DNA of 64,000 nucleotides, from assembly GCA_963383645.1 (NCBI GenBank), contig OY726572.1, forward strand, positions 26,480,792-26,544,791. Reading direction: 5' to 3'. The notes under the pieces are model-generated. The model was given only the letters and a program-made list of their open reading frames with translations, made no database searches and was not told the origin of the DNA. How positions within the stretch are numbered: position 1 is the first letter of the stretch; every line of letters begins with the position of its first letter. Below, piece by piece: positions 40,678-54,798 of this stretch. This stretch comes from Muscardinus avellanarius. Lineage: Eukaryota; Chordata; Mammalia; Rodentia; Gliridae. A program made the position numbers and the translations under genes.

Positions 40678-43600
40678 TTTTGCCAGTCTGGGGATGGAAC
40701 CCAGAGGCATTCGACTTTCGAGCTACACGCCCTGCCCTATTTTTTATTCTTTATTTTGAAACAGGGTCTTACTAAGTTTGAAACGCCCTCACTAAGTAGC
40801 TGAGGCTGTCTGTGAGCCACGATCCTCTGGTCTCAGCCTCCCAAATGCTGGGATTACAAGCGTGTGCCAACATGCCTGGCTAACATTGTATTTCTTTCAA
40901 ATTGGTCTTGTTTATAGTTGTAAGGTGGGCTTTTTAGTTGTTTGATTTTTAAATTTGCTGCAGGGAAAATTGATCAACTGGAGAAAGATGCCAATTTCCT
41001 GTAGTGTCAATTTCTTTATTTACATGGCAAAGCACTAGTGTGGGAATGGGAGTGTAAAGTAATATATTTCAATAGGAAAGGAATTAACCTTTAGCTCTGG
41101 CCACAGAAATTTATTTTGGTTGTATTTTAAGAAAAGTAAGAATCTATTCCTGGTGCTTTCTCCATTTAGCAGTACATCCCATATCTTGCTTAGCTCTTAC
41201 CTGATCTGTCTTCCAACCTTAAAAGGGACAGCTAGCTCATGGTTCTGTTTAATGTTAGCAAGCTGTGCTTTAACAGATTTCCATCTCTTTCACTTTATAA
41301 ATAATTATTATAAAAATTCCTTCTACATTTTTTTTATTCATCCAAGTAACATATATACTATATTTTGAAAAATCAGCATTAATCATTACATTTGGAAAAC
41401 AGTACAGCAATTATCCTGTAGATAAGAAAACAAATTGTTTGAAGAAAGTCCACTAAAGCTAGATCCTTTTTTTAACTTAATCTAATTATCCTGTAGAAAA
41501 GAAAACAAATTGTTTGAAGAAAATCCACTAAAGCTAGATCCTTTTCTAACTTAATCTAATTCCTTCCCTCAGTGTAGCTAACAACATTAATTTGAATTTT
41601 CTAAATGATCAACATTCTTCAAAACAATCTAATTTTCTAAGAATTTTTATAAGAAAAGGAAGTTAATATTTAGTCAGCATTTGCTATGTGTAATCACACT
41701 GATGTTTCAAATGCCCTATTTAGTTGAATTTTCAAGTTGGATATTTATTCTTTTTTTCTTTCATCAATATTTTTATTTTTTAACCTTTTTATTGGTACAT
41801 TATAATTACATATCACATTGGATTACAAGACTTGAGAGATACAAACACACATCATCCAATTAGCCCTCATCCAATCCCCATCCCGCCCCCCCCATCCCAT
41901 GCTTGATTGGTAATTATCTTTGATACATTTGTTTATGTACCTCCTGAGTTTTAAAGAGGTTACATTCTCCCCCATCCAATCCCCTCTGATTGGTCACCTT
42001 AATTGCTTCGCTATAGGGCCCTTTCTATAACTCGACCTCCTCCTGTCACTCCTTTCCTTCTAGTTTTTGCTAATTAGGGGAAGCATCTGGTTTTTATTTT
42101 CTGAAATATTTCTCTCTGCATGTCACATTGTAAGTTCTGATCCCACTCTTGACGGCCCCAGTAGTGCCCTGGCCACCCTGAGGACTCTGATCCCGACCTC
42201 ACTGCCTCTAGCACCGGCCTTGCCTCATGGGAGGCCCCCATTCTGGCATTGCTGGCACCCACACCGGCCTAACCCCTCAGCGGGCTCTGATCCTGGCCTC
42301 GGTGGCCCCATCACCGGCCTTGCCTCAAGGCAGGCTCCGATCCCAGCCTCCCTGACCCTGGCACCGGCCTAACCCCTCGGCAGGCTCCTATCCTGGCCTT
42401 GGAGGCCCCAGCACCAGCCTTGCCTCACGGCAGGCTCCAATCCTGGACTTGCTGACCCCGGCCTTGGAGGCCCCAGCACTGGCCTTGCTTCACGGCAGGC
42501 TCCGATGCCAGCCTCGCTGGCCCAGGTACCGGCCTAACCCCTCGGCAGGCTCCGATCCCGACATCGGAGGCCCCAGCACTGGCCTTGCCTCACGGCAGTC
42601 TCTGATCCTAGCTTCGTTGGTCCTGGCACCAGCCTAACCCCTCAGCAGGCTCTGATGCCGGCCTTGCTGGCCCCGGCCTAACCCCTCGGCAGGCTCTGAT
42701 CCTGGCCTCAAAGGCCCCAGCACTGGCCTTGCCTCACAGCAGGCTTCGTTCCCAGCCTCGCTGGCCCCGGCACCGGCCTAACTCCTGGGCAGGCTCCAAT
42801 CCTGGCCTCGGAGGCCCCAGCACCAGCCTTGCCTCATGGCAGGCTCCAGTGCTGACCTCACCCCTGGGCAGGCTCTGATCCCGGCCTCGCTGGCCCCAGC
42901 ACCAGCCTTGCCTCACGGCAGGCTCCAGTGCTGGTCTCACTTGCCCCAGACATGGCCTAACCCCTGGGCAGGCTCTGATCCCGGCCTCGCTGGCCCTGGC
43001 ACCGGCCTAACCCCTCGGTAGGTTCCTATACTGGCCTCAGAGCCCCAGCACTGGCCCTGCCTCAAGGCAGGCTCCAATTCTGGCTTTGCTGTCCCCGTTA
43101 TCGGCCTCACCCCTCAGCAGGCTCCGATCTGAGCGCCCTCTTCACCCAGCAGGTAGTCCCACGTTCCCGAGGGTGCGTGGTGGTAGCATTCTGCTTCTGG
43201 GATTATTTCTTCAGAAAGTTCCAGATGTAATGCATCAGATCTCTGCATCCCCTGAGTACTGGCCGCTGCCATTGCTACTGCCTCCATTATTTCCAAATCT
43301 TTCCCAAGCTCTTTTTTCACTCTGCATGTTGTCCAGTGTTCCTAAGCATGCGCGACAGTAGCATTCGATGTTGTAGATCAGGCACTCTAGCACTGCGACC
43401 TGGGCCCCCTTTTTTCCGGGCGTCCGGCGTGCCCCGCCCAACCCCGCCTGGGGCCCAGGGCCTTACGGCCCTTATATCTTCATTTTAATTCAGTATTAAT
43501 TCAGCATTAGCAATTTTAAACATAAGAGTGAAAAAAAATAATCATTTCTCAAATGTTACCAAAACTTTTACTTGAAGTGGAATATATACAAGGTCTACAT

Positions 43601-46467
43601 GTTTGATTTGTTTTTTAAATCCCCCTTCATCTGTGTTTTAATTCCCTCTACAAAGTCATTTGTCAGAGAAGTTTGATGGTATGTCTTTTAGTGTGTCTAG
43701 TGTCCAGATAAGTGGTTTCAAAATGATTATAGTTGAATTCTCTCTCCTGTTTCATTTGTTAAGTGAAATTATTTTCTTGAAGAGGAGCTTCCTTCTGTAG
43801 TCTATTACATTACCCTGTGGTATTTTATAGAAGGAAAGGGGAAGAATTCTGGAACCTTTTCGTTTTTTAAAATTTGTTTCAAAATAAGTTGTTTCATAAA
43901 CAATCTATAATCATGATTACTTTATTTCTTTAATAAGTATTTGTCTAAGTTCTTGGATTTAAAAACATTTCCTTTATTTTTGTGATCATTGTTAAACTTG
44001 GTACTAAAATTGTGCTATTTGTGGCCAGTATGGTGCTTTTTTTTTTTTTTTCCCTGTGTGTGTGTATGTTATTTAATGAAAAATTTTTCTGTTGCTCCTG
44101 TTAGATTTGGCATGGTAGGTATTTCTGACTCTTTTGTTTCTTGCATTAGGTCTGCATCTCACCATATCTGAAGGGTATTATAAAAGCACAGTCTGAGCTG
44201 GGTGTTTTGACATGCTCTTTTAATCCCAGTACTTGGTAGGCTGAGATGGGAAGATTGCAGGTTTGAGGTCAGCCTCAGCAACTTTGCAAGAGCCTGTTTC
44301 AAAATCAAAACCTAAACAAGGCTGGGAGTTTGATCCCTTTTTGAAATCTTTGAGGTTGAATGGTCAGGGGCTTAATCCATAGTATTAAACATCAACAACA
44401 ATAAAAGAAAAAGAACCCCACTATGAACACTGGAATTTTGTTATTTTTTTATAGACCCAGGTCATTCTACACCCAAACCACATCCCTGTCTCTTTATTTT
44501 TTATTCTGAAACAGGATCTCGCCGAGTTGCTAAAGCTAGCCTTAAACCTGTGATACTGTTTTCTCACTCTGCCATTTACTGGAATTATAGGTGTGTGCCA
44601 CTGGCCTGGGCTTACACTGTTTGTTTTTGTTTTGCAGTGCTGTGGATGGAACCCAGGGGCATTCTACCTACGAGCTATACCCCTAGCCCTATTTTTTTAT
44701 GCTTTATTTTGAAATAGGGTCTCACTGAGTTGCAAAGGGCCTCACTAAATAGCTGAGGCTGTCCGCAAACCACTGTCCTCCTGGCTCAGCCTTCTGAATG
44801 CTGGGATTACAAGCTTATGCCACCATGCCTGGATTACCCCAGCCCCATTTTTTATTTTTTATTTTGAAATAGGGTCTCACTGAGTTGCAAAGAGTCTCAC
44901 TAAGTAGTAGCTGAGGCTGTCTGCGAACTGTGATCCTCCTATCTCAGCCATGCGCCACCACACCCAGCTTATACTGTGTTCTAAATAACTTATTATTTAA
45001 AGTGTTCACTTTCTAAAATGTGAAGAGTTCTAATGACATAGAGGTTGTGTTGACTAGAAATGCATGTGGTTTGGAAAGCACAACAAATTTGTGGTAATAA
45101 CACGTCATTATACGTTGGAGGTTGATTTTTAAAACTTTCTATAAAATATTGGTACTCACATGTTTTAATTGTATTTAATGATAATTTCTGTTTACTTCTT
45201 TATTTGGCTGAGGATTCAACTCAGAGGCATTTTACCAATTGTTCTACACTCTAGGCCCTCTTAGGTTTTGTTTAGAAAGAGTCTTGCTAAGTTACCAGAG
45301 CTGACCTAGTACCTGTAACCCTCCTGCTTCATACTCCCAAGTACTAAGATTATATACATACATATATATATGTATATGTATATATGTATGTATATAATCT
45401 TATGCACATATATGCATATATATATGCATACCACCATACCACGCTTATTCTTTTGGTTTTTAATTTGTAGTAAATATTCCATTTTTCTGAGTAGAAATAT
45501 TTTTCTTTTCTCTTTTCTGTGTAGCATCAATAACTAGCTTTCTGACAGTGCTAGCCTGGTATCCCAATACTTTGCTACGGACATGGTGCCTTGTACTTCA
45601 TAGCCTAACACTCATGACAAACATGCAACTTAACTGTAAGTTCAAAATGTTACTTACTTAAGTCTCTGACATATTTTAATGCCCTTGCTGTCAGATTCCT
45701 GTGGTGTATTTTGTTGTTTGAGTTTATATGATTAAAAGAAGTTATATGATTGTAAAAATGATTGAATCTATAGGTTATAACAATATGTGGATAAGTCTCT
45801 TTTTTTGTGAGAACGACTTCTTTTAATTAAGAGCCCTGTCACATTGATAAAACTGCTGTTGAAGACATTGCCTAGCATCAAAACGCTATTCCATTTTTTT
45901 GTTTGGAATATATTTTCCAAAAACGGAATAAGAAATACCACTATTTCATATTATACAAAGGAAGAGATTTAATACAAGGGTGTGGTATTTAGCTCAGAAA
46001 ACTACCCTGTGTCCTGTACAGTAGTTCATGAAGTATATGCTGTAAAAGTGTTATTTTCTAGACATTTGAGTTAAAGTTCTCCTGAAAAGTAAATACTTTT
46101 CTGTTTCTAGAAGAATAGTTACTAAGAATAGGCCCACAATTGCACAGTAAGGATTTATTTTTTGTTTTTTATTTTTTTGTTTTTGTTTTTTTGGTGGTAC
46201 TGGGGTTCCTGGAAGCCCTTCTACCTCTGGGCTGCACTCCCAGACCCATTTTATTTTTGGAAACAGGGTCTCTTAAGCCAGCATGGCTGGCTTTGAACCT
46301 GCGCGATCCTCCTGTCTCCGCCTCCCAAGCACGGGGATTACAAGCGTGCACCACCACGCCCGGCTAGTTTTTGTTTGTTTGTTTGTTTGTTTGTGGTACC
46401 GGGGATGGAACCCAGGGGCACTGTGCCCCTGATCTACACCCCCAACCCTATTTTTTATTCTATTTAG

Positions 46468-46498
<31 letters not shown>

Positions 46499-48345
46499 TA
46501 TTTTTGGTGATACTGGGGGTTGATCCCAGAGGCTTTCTACCTCCGGGCTATACTACCCACCAGACCTATTTTATATTTTATTTGGAAACAAGGTCTCACT
46601 AAGTAGCTGAGGCTGGCTTCTAACCTGTGCGATCCTCCTGTTTCAGCTTCTGAAGCACGGGGATTACAAGATTGTGCCACCACGCCCGGCATTAGTCTTT
46701 TTATTTTTGAAACAGGGTCTCACTGAGCTGCAAGGAGCCTCACTAAGTAGCCGAGGCTGTCTTCGAACTACGATCTTCTGGTCACCGCCTCATGAATGCT
46801 GGGATTACAAGCATGCACCACCGTGCCCGACTAAATTGTTTTCCACTTTTCTACTTCACTGGTGAAGCTGTACATTAGACGCCAAGTGTTTTCACTGGCC
46901 AGTCAATAGCGTTTAAGATTGCAACTCTTTTAACAATTATACTTAATGGAAATATATGAGTTTTCCTCACAACTAAAAGATATTTATAAATATTGCATTT
47001 CATTTTTTATAGTGTTTGTGAAGTATATTTTTTAAAATTAATTTTTATAGCTGGTTCCAGCAGCACCATTGGAACTCAGGAGAGTACTGCTCACTTGTTG
47101 GTTTCAGATCCAAACCTTATTCATGTATTAGTGAAATTTCTTTCTGGTACCAGTCCACATGGAACAAATCAACACAGTCCACAGGTAATAAAACTTTTAC
47201 CGGTGACGTATCCAGATCATTTAATGATAATTGTAAAGTATGACTATAAAATTTTATTGCCACAGTATTAAATAATAGCTTTTATATATCATTATAATAT
47301 ATAGTTTTGCATTGCTTATAAAATTAGCTAGGGCCGGGTGTGGTGGCGCACGCTTGTAATCCCCGCGCTTGGGAGGCAGAGATAGGAGGATCGCGCAGGT
47401 TTGAAGCCAGCCGCGCGCGCTGGCTTAGGAGACCCTGTTTCCAAATAAAAATGTAAAAATAGGTCTGGGAGTGTAGCCCATAGGTAGAAGGGCTTCCAGG
47501 AACCCCAGTACCACCCCAAAAAAAAAAAAAAATTAGCTATACAGAAACTGAAAAATAGATTGTAAGTTATCTCATTAAACAATGATTTTATGTTTTGTGT
47601 AGATAAAGGTTTATGACATTGATTTTGGATAATTTAAGAAACATTTTGAATAAATACTGCAAAATTAAGGAATTAATTTTTTTACAAATAGCTGTCATTT
47701 TTATGACTTAATTTTAAGATTGACAATTCACTTAAATCATTTTTTATGATATTAATGATAAACCTCTTTTTTTCCTGGTTCTGGGGGGTGGAACCCAGAG
47801 GCTTTCTATCTCTGGGCTACACTCCCAGACCTGTTTTCTATTTTATTTGGAAACAGGGTCTCACTAAGTTGCTGAGAGCCTCACTAAGTACCTGAGGTTG
47901 TACTCAAACCTGTGATCCTACTGTCTCAGCCTCCTAAATGCTGGGATTACAAGCATGTGCCACCATGCCCAGCTTTATTTATTTACTTAATATTTCTTTT
48001 TATTTATTTATTTTGTGTGGGTGTGTGGTAGTGGGGTTTGAACCAGGGGCATTCTACTTTGAGCTAATTTTTAATATTTATTTTGTAACAGAATCTCACT
48101 AAGTAGTGGAGGGCCTCACTAAATTCTAGTTTGCTGGAGCTGGCCATGAATTTGCAATCCTCCTGTTTTAACCTCCTAAGTATTGGGATTACAGGTTTGC
48201 ACCACTGTGCCTGGCTAGATTTATTTTTCCTTCCCCTGGTACTTGGTATTGAACCCAGGGTCATTCTATCTCTGAGGCACACCCTAGCCCTATTTTTTTT
48301 TTTTTTTTTAATACTGGTGCATTCTACCTCTGAGCTATACCCTCA

Positions 48346-48383
<38 letters not shown>

Positions 48384-51300
48384 TCTTTACTTTGAAACAG
48401 GGTTTTACTAAGTTGCAGAGGGCCTCACTAAATTCTAGGTTGCTGATGCTGGCTGTGAACCTGCGATCCTCCTGTCTCATCCTCCTAAGTATTGGGATTA
48501 TAGGGGTGCACCACCATGCCTAGCTAGAATTTTTTGTGTGGTATTGGGAATTGAACCCAAGGGCATTCTACCTCCGAACACATTTTACTTTTTTTATTTT
48601 GATACAGGGTCTCACGAAGTTGCAGAGGGCCTCACTAAGAAACTGAGAGTGTTCTTGAACCTGTCATCCTTCTGTCTCAGCTTCCCAAGTACTGGGATTC
48701 CAAGCCTGGAAACCTTTCTATCTCTGGGTTATACTCTCAGACCTATTTTATATTTTATTTGGAAACAGGGTCTCTTAAGCCAGTGCAATCCTCCTGTCTC
48801 CACCTCCCAAGCACGGGGATTATAAGTGTGCGCCACCACCCCCGGCTAGCATTCAAGATTTTAATTATAAGTTCATGTTCATTTCTTATAAGTTATTTAT
48901 TTGTGTGTTTCTCTATTTATCACTTGATTCCTTTTGCACTATAATGTAGCAATGGCAGGGGCTGGGGAGGGACACTTGGACCTAAAGGTCTTTTGTGTCA
49001 TCTAAGCAGACCCTCCATGGTCAAAGAAGCTTCAGAAGGACTACTTGAAGGCCTGAGGAGGTTTGCCCCTGTTAGAATTCTTTAAAGGAATAAAAAATGA
49101 TAAACTTGACAGATATCTTGAAAAATCTCCATTGAAAAAGTTTTTTTTTTTTTTTTTTTTTTTTTTGGTGGTGGTACTGGTACTCTGGGTGGAACCCAGA
49201 GGCTTCCTACCTCCAGGTAGTACTCCCAGATCTATTTTATATTTTATTTGGAAACAAGGTCTCACTATGTTCCCTAGAGCCTCACTAAGTAGCTGAGGCT
49301 ATCTTCTAACCTGTGTGATTCTCCTGTCTGTTTCCCAAGGTGGGATTTACAAATGTGTGCCACCACACCTGTCTTTTTTTTTTTTTTTTTTTTTTGGTGG
49401 TCCTGGGGGGTAGCAGGGGCTTTCTACCTCCAGGCTATACTACCAGACCTACTTTTTATTTTTTTTTGGAAACAAGGTCTCACTAAGTTGCTGGCCTCAA
49501 ATTGCAATCCTCCTGTCTTAGCCTCCCAAAAGCTGGGATTCCAAGCATGTGTCATCATGCCCGGCTTTATTCTTTATTTTTCATTTATTTATTTATTTAT
49601 TTAGTCTATAACAGTCTCAGTCCTTTTATTATTTCATTTATTTGTTAAGTTTCTAATAGTCTAATACATGGTAAGTACTGGTACTGTTCTTAGCACTAGT
49701 GATGCAAGTATTTACTAAGACAGACTTACTAAAATCTGCCCTTCTAGTGGTAAATAGTTGTGGTGAGTATGCTGTTATGGAGTATACTTTAATTTTGTAG
49801 ATCATAGCAAAAGGACAAGGAGAGAGGAAACTACTTAGAGTTGGATTTGGACAGGATTTTAATGGGGACAAAGGCAAGTTATTGATATTTACTGTATATA
49901 AATTTGATTTGGAAATGGAAAGATTCTGTGACAACTATTGCCACTTTCATTATATGAAATGTGAGAAGGCATACATTAGCCCCACACCTCCAAATCATAC
50001 AGCTTCTTATTAGCTAGGTACCAGGGAGCAAGCCACTGTATAATATCTTTCCTTTTTTGTTTTCCCCAAAGGGCAGAGTGAAATATCTTGGTTCTGTATA
50101 AGAAGTTTGATGAGAGTGCTGATTCATAATCATGCACGGTGGCACATGCCTGGGATCCCAGTATTTGGGAGGCTGAGACAGGAAGATCACAGGTTCGAGA
50201 TCAGTCTTAGCAACTTAGCAAGGCCCTGTTTCAAAATCAATAAATAAAAAGGGCCTGATGGTGTAGCTTAAGGGTAAAATGCCCCTTTGTTCAATCTTCA
50301 GTCTATTCCCTCTCATCTCCAACACACACAGACCCAGTTTGGAGAATTATATTACATATTATTTTTCTAAAGCTAATCAAGAATTTTCAAATTAGAATTA
50401 ATTTTATGACTTAGCAAACTAAATTACAATGTAATAACATGCAGAAGCGCCTCAAAATATTCTAAACCATACCTCAAGTTAGTGTAGTATTCACTATCAT
50501 TTCTCTCATTGCTGAGATAAAAGTTTGAGCAAGTATTTTTTTATAACTTGAATGCAGGTTTTATTTTTATTTTATTTATTTATTTTTGCGGGTTTGGGGA
50601 TGGGACCCAGGGGTATTTGACCTCCGAGCTACACCCCCCGCCCTATTTTTTATTCTTTATTTTGAAACCGGGTCTCACTGAGTTGCAGAGGGCTTCACTG
50701 AGTAGCTGAGGCTGTCTGCGAATGGTGATCTTCCTGTCTCAGCCTCCCGAATGCTGGGATTACAAGCGTGCACCACCATGCCTGGCTCCGGGTTTTATTT
50801 TTATGTTTGGAGGTTTTTTTTATTTTCTTTTTCACCCATCTTAATACTTGTTCTGCTAGATATTGGAGCATAACCATTGGTGGATTACTTAACCTCGCTC
50901 AGTCTGCATTCATTTGTTTTGAAATGGGATAATTATAAGGTTTTTGAAAATCAGTGAGGAAGTTCTTTGTAGTTTGGAAAGAGTTACAAAGATATTTCTT
51001 GAGTAATTAAAGTAAGTCTTTTTGTCTTTTGAGTCAAAAAGCTTAATATAAATGCTGGGTGTGGTGGCGCACCCTTATAATCCCCACGCTTGGTAGGCTA
51101 AGACACGAGGATCGCACAGGTTCAAAGTTAGCCTCAGCTACTTAGTGAGGTTCTCAGCAACTTAGTGAGACCCTGTTTCCAAATAAAATAGAAAATAGTT
51201 CTGGGAGTATAGCCCGAAGGTAGAAAGCCTCTGGGTTCTACTCCCAGTACCACCAAAAAAAACCACAACAAAACTTAATATAAAAGTTATTAATTATTTA

Positions 51301-51593
51301 TAAACAATAATGATATTCTGGTCTTTTAATATTTACTTTATACCATATTCAGACCTGAAATCAGTTGGTTTCCTTCTATGTTCATATTTTTATTTTTCCT
51401 TACATGAGAAGTTACAGAAATATAACTCTTCACATTATATCTGATATTTTTACAATGAGTAATTCTGTTCTATCAGTGAAGGGGTGCGTAGTGTAGCACA
51501 CTTGTAATTCCAGCATTTGGGAGGCTGAGACAAGGAGGATTGTGATTCAAGAGGTAGAATACCCCTGGGTTCGATCCCCAGTACTGGGGGGAA

Positions 51594-51644
<51 letters not shown>

Positions 51645-54600
51645 GTATCAGTGAGCTGCCTTATTTATTTATGTTTTGTGGTACTGAGGGTGGAACCCAG
51701 GGGCTTTTCTTCCTCTGGGCTATACTCACAGTCCTATTCTATATTTTATTTGGAAGCAGGGTTTCACTAAGTTGCTGAGCGCCTCACTAAGTATCTGAGA
51801 CTGACTTCGAACCTGTGTGATCCTCCTGTCTCAGCCTCCCAAGTGCTGGGATTACAAGCGTGCGCCACCACGCCCGGCTCACAGTGAGCTCTTTTGAGTA
51901 GATATACATTTCTCTTCAGGTTGGTCCAACAGCTACACAAGCTATGCAAGAATTTCTTACCCGATTACAAGTGCATCTGTCTTCAACATGTCCTCAGATA
52001 TTCAGTGAATTTTTGCTCAAGCTAATTCATATACTTTCCACAGAAAGGTAAGTTTTAAGGTATTTTTGAGCCTGATATCGAAGCAATATGTAATCCTCCA
52101 AATATCCTTTATCTTAACATTTGTAGGGGATTTATCTGAGAAAAATAAACCAGGACAATAAGGACTAAGTGACTGGGGCAAGGGGCTTTGTTGGTGTGTG
52201 TCTTATCATTTCCATTCCATTTCATTATGGCTCTTTCAAATCCTTCAACTCTGTAATATGCAAGGAATATCGCAAACTAAAACTTTGCTTGCCATTAACG
52301 GTGTCATGGATTAGTAATTATAAACCTTCCAGGTAAATTTTATTTGAGGCTATTTGATATTGTTCTGAAATGCAGATAAAGAAAGCTACCCGTGTACATG
52401 AGGGAAAGAGAATAATCTGAAAAAGAGCCCACAGAACAAGCTACTAATCTTATTTAGAAATCCTAATTTAACTTTACTGACAAAAGCAGGGACTATATTA
52501 AAATAATAGATGATGAATATGCTGAGTTGATTCTTATATGAATCCTTCAGTATCATATTTTATATTAATGATTCATTATATCAGGCATTTTTATAAAATT
52601 TCACACTACTTGTAAAAATTTTTGCTGGTTTGTAAGCAGTGCTGTTCAGAGTTACAAAATACTTCATGCTGATCAAAAAAACCTGCCATATTTGAGGAAT
52701 TTTTTTTCTCTTTTCTTTCTTCAAATTTCCATTAGTACTAGGGAAAATCAAGCTGGGCTTGAGTAAGTGTTCCCACTTGCTCGGGGGCTGAGACAGGAGG
52801 ATCATAAGTTAGTACCTGGCAGCACAGTAAGACCTTGCTCAAAACAGAATTTAATAAATGGCTGGGGACATAGTTCAGCAGTAAAGCACTTTTCTAGCAT
52901 GTGTGAGACCTGAGTTCAACTCTTAGTACCACTCCCTCCTCCCAGAATAACAGAAATAAAGGTGCTCTTATCATACTTATTATTTAATTTCTTTTTTTTT
53001 TCTTTTTTTTTTTTTTTTTTGTGGTACTGGGGTGGAACCCAGAGGCATTCTACCTCCGGGCTATACTCCCAGACCCATTTTATATTTTATTTGGAAACAG
53101 GGTCTCACTAAGTTGCTGAGAGCCTCAATAAGTAGCTGAGGCTGGCTTCGAACCTGCGTGATCCTCCTGTCTCAGCCTCCCAAGTGCGGGGATTACAAGC
53201 GTGCACCACCATGCCCGGCTTAATTTCATTTTTGAAGTGGCACTGTATTTAATGTTTCAAAAATACATATTTTAAAACATTTAAATGCATTTGTATATAA
53301 TAGGATTCTTTGAAAATTAACTTAATGTTAAGTTCACTGGAAGTAATATGTAACATAAAAACAATTTGTCTATAATAATTTTTCTCAAAATCCAGTAGTA
53401 AGATTCCTGCCACTTAATGGACATTCTTTCTCCTTTATAACTATTTATAAACAATATTGTTAGAGTTGGATTATATAGAATATATCAAGGGCATCCTGTT
53501 AAGATTTATATACATGTACTTTGAAAATGTCAACAACATCTAAGAAGTTAAGATTTGTCCATCATGAAGATGAAGTATGAATAATTATATTATTATTATA
53601 TTGAAGTATTTGGGTTTGTAGCTTCAAAATCATGTCTTTGATTTACTTATCTATTACTTCTCTATTTAGAAGGAAAATCATTATTGGTTTTGGGCAAAAT
53701 GAAGGCAATTACCTGGGAAGAGATGGAAACACAGCACCCAAATGAAATAATGAATACCAATGAATATAATTGTTCTGTAACTTTCTTGTATTGTGGTTGT
53801 TTCTTTCAACACACTTAAGGAGTTGAATTGTTAACCGTCTCTTTTGCAGGGGTGCCTTCCAGACAGGCCAAGGACCTCTTGATGCCCAAGTAAAGCTCTT
53901 AGAGTTTACTCTGGAGCAGAATTTTGAAGTTGTTTCAGTTAGTACCATCTCTGCTGTGATAGAATCTGTCACCTTCTTGGTGCACCACTACATCACTTGC
54001 TCAGACAAAGTGATGTCAAGAAGTGGATCTGATAGCTCCGTGGGCGCTCGCGCATGCTTTGGGGGACTCTTTGCCAATCTCATTCGTCCAGGTGATGCAA
54101 AAGCAGTTTGTGGTGAAATGACAAGAGACCAACTCATGTTTGATTTGTTAAAACTTGTTAACATTTTAGTACAGCTGCCTCTTTCAGGAAATAGGGAATA
54201 CAGCGCTAGAGTGTCTGTGAGCTCCAATACTACAGATAGTGTTTCAGATGAAGAAAAAGTCTCAGGAGGCAAAGACGTCAGTGGAAGCAGTGCCAGTATT
54301 CCAGGATCTCCTGCACACGTTGCTGACTTAGTCTTAGCCAACCAACAGATTATGAGCCAGATTTTGTCTGCTCTAGGCCTGTGTAATAGCAGTGCCATGG
54401 CAATGATAATTGGTATGTATTGAGAATATTCATAACTATACTTGTTTCTGATACTACACCTATGTTTTATATTGTAAAACTGCTTTCTTATAATATCTTC
54501 ATCATAATTTTTACTAGGAAAGACTTTTTGGGGGGTGGTTAGAGATTGAACCCAGGGACATTCTATGTCAGAGCTACATCCCCAGTCCTTTTGTTAATTT

Positions 54601-54798
54601 TAAATATTGAAACAGGATCTTGCTAAGTTGCTGAGGCTGGCTTCTAACCTGCAATCCTCCCGTCTCTCAGTCTCCCAAATACTGGGATTACAAGCATGTG
54701 CCACCACTCCTGGCCCAAAAGTCATATTTTACTAAATATTATTATATATATTTTAATTTTTAGGGGTGTGTATGTGCACGTGTAACTTAATAGTACCC

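Noticed and set aside
42067..43021. Proline/alanine-rich open frames in the GC-rich block, as if a hidden collagen-like or mucin gene
   Set aside because: They follow the 50-bp array. 50 is not a multiple of three, so the frame shifts every unit, which is not how a coding repeat behaves.
42136..43130. CRISPR-like regular repeats
   Set aside because: The repeats are head-to-tail with no unique spacers, in a mammalian intron. This is a minisatellite.
43114..43441. Two minus-strand open frames of 68 residues at the head of the composite element
   Set aside because: Short, overlapping in different frames and made of a duplicated unit. I recognise no L1, retroviral or host domain in them.
53988..54398. 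136-residue minus-strand open frame over exon 24
   Set aside because: Antisense shadow of the large BIRC6 exon, whose + strand protein is clearly conserved.
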